Below, one piece after another: positions 60,398 through 64,000 of a DNA stretch of 64,000 nucleotides; position 1 is the stretch's first letter, and each line of letters opens with the position of its first letter. Source of the stretch: Devosia epidermidihirudinis (GTDB taxonomy: Bacteria > Pseudomonadota > Alphaproteobacteria > Rhizobiales > Devosiaceae); NCBI RefSeq assembly GCF_000971295.1, contig NZ_LANJ01000012.1, positions 124,001-188,000 on the forward strand, in the 5' to 3' direction. Below the pieces are notes generated by a model, which saw only the letters and a list, made by a program, of their open reading frames with translations, did not search any database and had not been told where the DNA came from. The position numbers were made by a program, and so were the translations under genes.

Positions 60398-62194
60398 TCA
60401 GCCAGGACGCAGCTTTCGAAGCTCAATTTCGCCACTACGCTCATAGGCGAGCAAGAGCTTTTCAGCGTATTGCTGCCCGAGATAGTCATTCATGTGCGCG
60501 ATGACGTCATCGTAGGCCAGCCCAAGCTCACGCCGCCCCAACAGATAGTTTCTGAACCGATCATGCCAATTGATTGTGTATGGGACACCGCGTGGCCGTG
60601 CGAAGCGGTGCATCCAGCGCAACGCCGGAAGACAGAGCGCGCGCCCGCCCCGCTGTCGAAATTTGTTGTGAATGTACCCCTCTTCGCCCCCAAACCCCTT
60701 GAACGCCGGGTTGAACCCGGGCCACGCGGCACGCCTGCAGGCAAATACTCCTAATCCCTGCATGGGAATTTCAAACGGCGGCCCCGATGTCTTGTCATCG
60801 GTTGGCAAGCCATTCCAAACGCCGAACATACCTCTGTCCCAGCGTTCTTCCCAATGGGAGCTGTCGCTGGCCAAGTTTTCCCAGATTATCGGCCCTTGAA
60901 TGAGGTCCAGGCTGTCTGGATGTTCATCGAAATAGGCAAGAAGAGCCTTGATCGCGCCCGCCTCAAACAGGACATGCGAGTCCATGCAAAGGACAAAATC
61001 GCCAGCTGCTTCTTGGAAGACCAAATCCCGCACGGCCGTGCCGGTGCGTCCATCTGAGGGAATGTACCTGTAGTTCGGCACAATGTTTTCGATGTCTTTC
61101 AGGTATTTTGCTTCAACGCCACTCGGGTTGTTGTCGATGACCAAAAACTCAACATCGTCCAGGATTTCCGGGTGATATAGACGCATCGCCTGGATGCTGA
61201 AGTAGGCGCCATCGAAGTCATCATAGGTGGCCATTCCGATGGTTAGCTTGGCTTCCAATCGGCGTTCGCTGCGCGGTTGAATCGGATGCTTCACCCGTAA
61301 TGGGTTATCGGCCTCAGAAAAGGCAGCACAAAAGCGACCCACGTCCTCAGAGCTGAAGCCGTTGTCCATAAACATGCGGATTGCCATATCCAAAACACCG
61401 CGCAAGTCTTCGGTATTCCCAACCCCAACTGCCAACAAAGGGGAGACCGCAAGCAGAGCTTCCAACGCTGCCAATGCCTGCGATGAAGCCAGCTCTTGGG
61501 TCACGCCCAGAACTCCCTCTACCGATGGCGTTTTGATTGACACACGACCGCTTGCAGATCTCGAAACGAAAACGACAAGCTCTACTGCTGCTTCAGACGC
61601 CCCCACCGGAGGGGCCACGTTCACCGCGTTACTGCCCAGAACCGAGGGCTGATAACGCAATCCCGCGCAATTATCGCCATGCACCAGCGCATTGGCACTT
61701 ATCGACAGCGGCAGCGAAAACCCGTTGGCGCATCGCGCTTTTCCGGCGAGTTGCACCAGACTTTGCGAACGATAGGAAAAGCCAGCGCCTAGCATCCAAG
61801 CAACGACGTCATTGCGAAGATCTATGTCCGACCCGAGGACAAGTATCCCCCGACCGGAATACGCAAGCAGTCCCGCGCTTAAGTAACCAGCACTATCGTC
61901 GTTGATAAGAACGAGCTGAATGGCTTGGTTGATAGCAGCGACAACATCCCCAGCAGGCACGTTTTCAAAAAGCAGGTCGCCGTCGAGACTGAGGGAATAC
62001 CCACCATCGCCATCGGCAACAACGATGTGAGCTCCCAGCCGCTCGCCCGCATCCACTTCGAACGGGAAAAAATCATTGAGAGATGACTTCAGCCCGTCCG
62101 GCACAGAGACTCTGATGACCACGTCTTGATGACGAAGGACAGAAAAAGAGGGGACTTCACTTTGATGTTCAACTCCGCCACTGGCCTCTGGCAC
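60398..62194 (-). CDS. Glycosyltransferase (GT2-like) with N-terminal degenerate HPr-kinase-like domain
   Basis: This is a protein of 598 residues. The N-terminal 300 residues resemble an HprK-like kinase fold (GRGILVLGSDIDLRNDVVAW, FSYRSQSLVQLAGKA, ANGFSLPLSISANAL), but the GKS/T P-loop is missing, so it is probably inactive as a kinase. The C-terminal GT-A domain has TIGMATYDDFDGAYFSI, ESHVLFEAGAIKALLAYF-like VLCMDSHVLFEAGA and GFGGEEGYIHNKFRQRGG, as in GalNAc-type GT2 enzymes, with DxH as the metal motif. GTG 62194 with AGAGG upstream is the best start; TTG 62209 is an alternative. Confidence 0.78.
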   Translation of the reverse strand: MPEASGGVEHQSEVPSFSVLRHQDVVIRVSVPDGLKSSLNDFFPFEVDAGERLGAHIVVADGDGGYSLSLDGDLLFENVPAGDVVAAINQAIQLVLINDDSAGYLSAGLLAYSGRGILVLGSDIDLRNDVVAWMLGAGFSYRSQSLVQLAGKARCANGFSLPLSISANALVHGDNCAGLRYQPSVLGSNAVNVAPPVGASEAAVELVVFVSRSASGRVSIKTPSVEGVLGVTQELASSQALAALEALLAVSPLLAVGVGNTEDLRGVLDMAIRMFMDNGFSSEDVGRFCAAFSEADNPLRVKHPIQPRSERRLEAKLTIGMATYDDFDGAYFSIQAMRLYHPEILDDVEFLVIDNNPSGVEAKYLKDIENIVPNYRYIPSDGRTGTAVRDLVFQEAAGDFVLCMDSHVLFEAGAIKALLAYFDEHPDSLDLIQGPIIWENLASDSSHWEERWDRGMFGVWNGLPTDDKTSGPPFEIPMQGLGVFACRRAAWPGFNPAFKGFGGEEGYIHNKFRQRGGRALCLPALRWMHRFARPRGVPYTINWHDRFRNYLLGRRELGLAYDDVIAHMNDYLGQQYAEKLLLAYERSGEIELRKLRPG

Positions 62195-62209
62195 AGAGCA
62201 CCTCTTCAA

Positions 62210-62390
62210 TACTTATAGATACCAGCATTTCGCCGATAAATATAAATTGAATAGATTTTATTTATTGTTTTCGAAGCGACATCGCACAACCACGTATTCG
62301 CGCCTAATCCAAAAATATGCGATTGCGCTACTAACCTGATGTCAGGGTAGGCAGATACTAAAAATCACCGTATTACAATGAAGATGAGTC
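62210..62390. other. AT-rich intergenic region
   Basis: The gap between the divergent HprK-like/GT gene and the Pro/Thr-rich protein gene is visibly AT-rich, unlike the GC-rich surroundings (for example the run around 62235-62270 of A and T). It must hold both promoters, but I see no confident -35/-10 pair. The base composition suggests acquired DNA. Confidence 0.5.
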
Positions 62391-62816
62391 ATGATTAGCA
62401 ACAAGTTCAGAAAAACATCCGTCGTGACTATGGGCATTTTCTCGCTGGTGAGCAGCGGGGCCCAAATAACCAGAGGGGCTGATCTTCCTCTAAACTGGCA
62501 ACCACCCTCCCAAAAATCACCGACAGTCAGTCAACCGACAACGCAGCCAAAAACCCCAGACCCAAAGGTAACTTGCGCGTTACTGAAAACCTTAACGTTG
62601 GCACAGCAGGTGAAATTCCTCAGGGACCACCCAGAGTGCGTGCCGGATACAACGGTTCCGCCGGAACTAAGTACCAGCACGGATTCCGATCCAACCACGG
62701 CTCCGCCGGCGACTACTCCTGCTCCCAATACAAGCGAGCCGACGCCAACTCTTGCTCCAAACGAGCCAACGCCAAGTCCCCCACCTCCCGCGCGCCCGAC
62801 CAAGCCCCGACGGTGA
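62391..62816 (+). CDS. Pro/Thr-rich secreted protein, hypothetical
   Basis: This 141-residue protein has a Sec signal-like N-terminus (KTSVVTMGIFSLVSSGAQIT). A short middle segment KVTCALLKTLTLAQQVKFLR with two Cys residues follows, then a low-complexity Pro/Thr/Ser tail from about residue 85 to the end, finishing PSPPPPARPTKPRR. Such tails often span the cell wall or are glycosylated. Its codon use is less GC-biased than neighbours. No function can be read; the start ATG has a weak purine-rich leader. Confidence 0.6.
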   Translation: MISNKFRKTSVVTMGIFSLVSSGAQITRGADLPLNWQPPSQKSPTVSQPTTQPKTPDPKVTCALLKTLTLAQQVKFLRDHPECVPDTTVPPELSTSTDSDPTTAPPATTPAPNTSEPTPTLAPNEPTPSPPPPARPTKPRR

Positions 62817-62943
62817 CCACCTCCCGGTAGTGAAAACTCGTCACCACACGGCACTGGCGACTTTCGATAAGCGCAACCGGCCTCCCCCAAGTAATAGGTC
62901 CGAGGGCCCTGCCGGCGATTGCCGCGAGGACTATCCGTCTACC

Positions 62944-63105
62944 CTTTCCGGCAGCACCGTTTGCGGTGCGCCGGAAAGATCGACGGAGCGCAAAGTTCCC
63001 TCCGACCTTGCCTTGCTGCTCCGGGGAACTCGCCCCCGGAGTATGCCGGGCGAAGCCCTTCCCGCTTAATCTCTACGCCGGATGACGCGACGTTCTGATG
63101 CGTCA
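62944..63105. other. Hairpin-rich intergenic segment (possible structured RNA)
   Basis: In the 361-nt gap 62817-63177 I see no gene but several inverted repeats. A 15-bp stem with one bulged A lies at 62944-62978. An 8-bp stem CCGGGG-type (63019-63026 with 63034-63041) and a 6-bp stem (63083-63088 with 63100-63105) follow. The first could be a terminator for the upstream gene, though no U-tract follows. The set may be a leader or a small RNA. Confidence 0.45.
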
Positions 63106-63177
63106 CGCCAATTCGCTTGTTGGTCTCCCAAAGTCGTGATTACCTAGGTTTTCAACTTAAATGGTTGGGGGTTCAGT

Positions 63178-64000
63178 ATGCGCATAGTCCGGTCTATCGG
63201 TATGGCAGTCGTCTTCCTGTCAATTGTTTTCGGCTCAGCAGTTCCGACTTTTGCTGATGCTACAGTTCCTACGAGCGACATCGAAGGCGCGGCGGATAAT
63301 CCGCTGGTAAAGCGCTATGACGGCTCGTTCATCGTATCCTACGAGCAGTCCGCCTACACGGATTTCACCGTGCCATTGTCGCCCCTAGTTGCCAGCGCCG
63401 ATCCCGACGCCCGCGACAAAAACAACAATCGCGTCTATGCGCCGGAAAAAGACATCGAAGTCGAAGGCCAACTGACCCGCATCGCCTATGTCCTTCCGGC
63501 CGAGCGATCCCCCCTGGAGGTGCTCCGCAACTATCAGGATGTTGTGGAGGCTGCGGGCGGCGAAGTGCTGTTTGAATGCAAGAAAGAGGAGTGCGGGGGC
63601 GACGCGAGCCGTGCGGCGTATGGCGGGGGCAACAAGATGAGCCTCACCATGTTTTTCGTCTATGATTCCGACCTCAAGGATGCCGACTTCAGCAATGGAA
63701 AGTGCGCCTTGACCTCCGGGATCAACGACCAACGCTTCTTCTCCGCCAAGCTCCCGGAAGCTGAAGGCGACGCATATGTTACGGTCCAAACGTTCTCACT
63801 CATCGACGATCTCTACTGCTCGGAATTGAATGGCCGGACCATTGCCCTCGTGCATGTGCTGGAACCCAAAGGCCGCGAGAAGAAAATGGTAGTGGTTGAA
63901 GCCGCCAAAATGGCTGACTCACTCAGCACCTCCGGTAGCATTTCGCTCTACGGCATCTATTTCGACACCGACAAGGCTGCCCTTAAGCCTGAGTCCGACC
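63178..64000 (+). CDS. OmpA-family protein, N-terminal part (truncated by right edge)
   Basis: The visible 274 codons start MRIVRSIGMAVVFLSIVFGS with a signal peptide cut near TFA-DA. A DUF4892-like domain of about 220 residues follows (YDGSFIVSYEQSAYTDFTVP, EGQLTRIAYVLPAERSPLEV, LRNYQDVVEAAGGEVLFECK) with paired Cys. The last visible residues SISLYGIYFDTDKAALKPES are the classic beginning of an OmpA peptidoglycan-binding domain, which must continue past 64000. It is probably an outer-membrane or periplasmic anchor protein. GGGGGT lies upstream of the ATG. Confidence 0.85.
   Translation, partial: MRIVRSIGMAVVFLSIVFGSAVPTFADATVPTSDIEGAADNPLVKRYDGSFIVSYEQSAYTDFTVPLSPLVASADPDARDKNNNRVYAPEKDIEVEGQLTRIAYVLPAERSPLEVLRNYQDVVEAAGGEVLFECKKEECGGDASRAAYGGGNKMSLTMFFVYDSDLKDADFSNGKCALTSGINDQRFFSAKLPEAEGDAYVTVQTFSLIDDLYCSELNGRTIALVHVLEPKGREKKMVVVEAAKMADSLSTSGSISLYGIYFDTDKAALKPESD

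Noticed and set aside
1..64000. CRISPR array, rRNA operon, prophage or insertion sequence
   Set aside because: No regularly spaced repeats, no rRNA-like sequence, and no transposase, integrase or phage structural gene could be read in any frame.

Overview
The window looks like a chromosomal segment of a GC-rich alphaproteobacterium of the order Hyphomicrobiales, most like Devosia or a close relative. This is inferred from gene content and style: many Opp/Dpp and CUT1 importers, LacI and RpiR regulators, a DUF6314 protein, a SleB lipoprotein, DUF2076, and an orphan FliK/FlhB-tail pair. No rRNA, phage, IS or CRISPR is visible.

Positions 1-37 kb are almost wholly nutrient-uptake operons. (a) 1-13.2 kb: a LacI regulator (5127-6131) sits between two operons. 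The leftward one carries a GH172 enzyme and an Opp-type transporter and continues past the left edge. The rightward one carries a CUT1 sugar transporter and a GH116 glycosidase. A nearly identical 29-bp element lies in front of each operon, so one regulator probably controls two importers and two cytoplasmic glycosidases. (b) 13.2-22.2 kb: an Opp-type transporter operon that includes a metallophosphoesterase, divergent from a HAD phosphatase, an RpiR/SIS regulator and an SBF-like carrier. This suggests uptake and dephosphorylation of a phosphorylated or phosphodiester sugar. (c) 22.3-29.2 kb: a second LacI regulator with paired operators and a complete five-gene Opp transporter. (d) 29.2-36.9 kb: a TPR38-like/GST pair divergent from a fourth Opp-type transporter. 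Every binding-protein gene of (a)-(d) is followed within about 20 nt by a strong intercistronic stem-loop.

Positions 37-45 kb hold an OmpR-type two-component system and a small secreted protein. They also hold a Gre factor, a FecCD-type metal importer with a TrmO-like protein, and a convergent molbindin/DUF6314 pair. A ModE-box-like sequence in front of the importer hints at molybdate or tungstate. Positions 45-60 kb are mixed housekeeping, envelope and stress genes: L,D-transpeptidase, MFS, M19 dipeptidase, MTAN-like nucleosidase, DUF883, SleB, DUF2076, orphan flagellar-export-like pair, GT2, DUF1993, K+ channel, diguanylate cyclase, SDR, DUF892, MAPEG and HupE/UreJ, plus tRNA-Trp(CCA) and tRNA-Gly(UCC).

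Positions 60.4-64 kb look more accessory. They hold a degenerate HprK-like/GT2 fusion, an AT-rich gap, a Pro/Thr-rich secreted protein, a hairpin-rich gap and the start of an OmpA-family protein that runs off the right edge.
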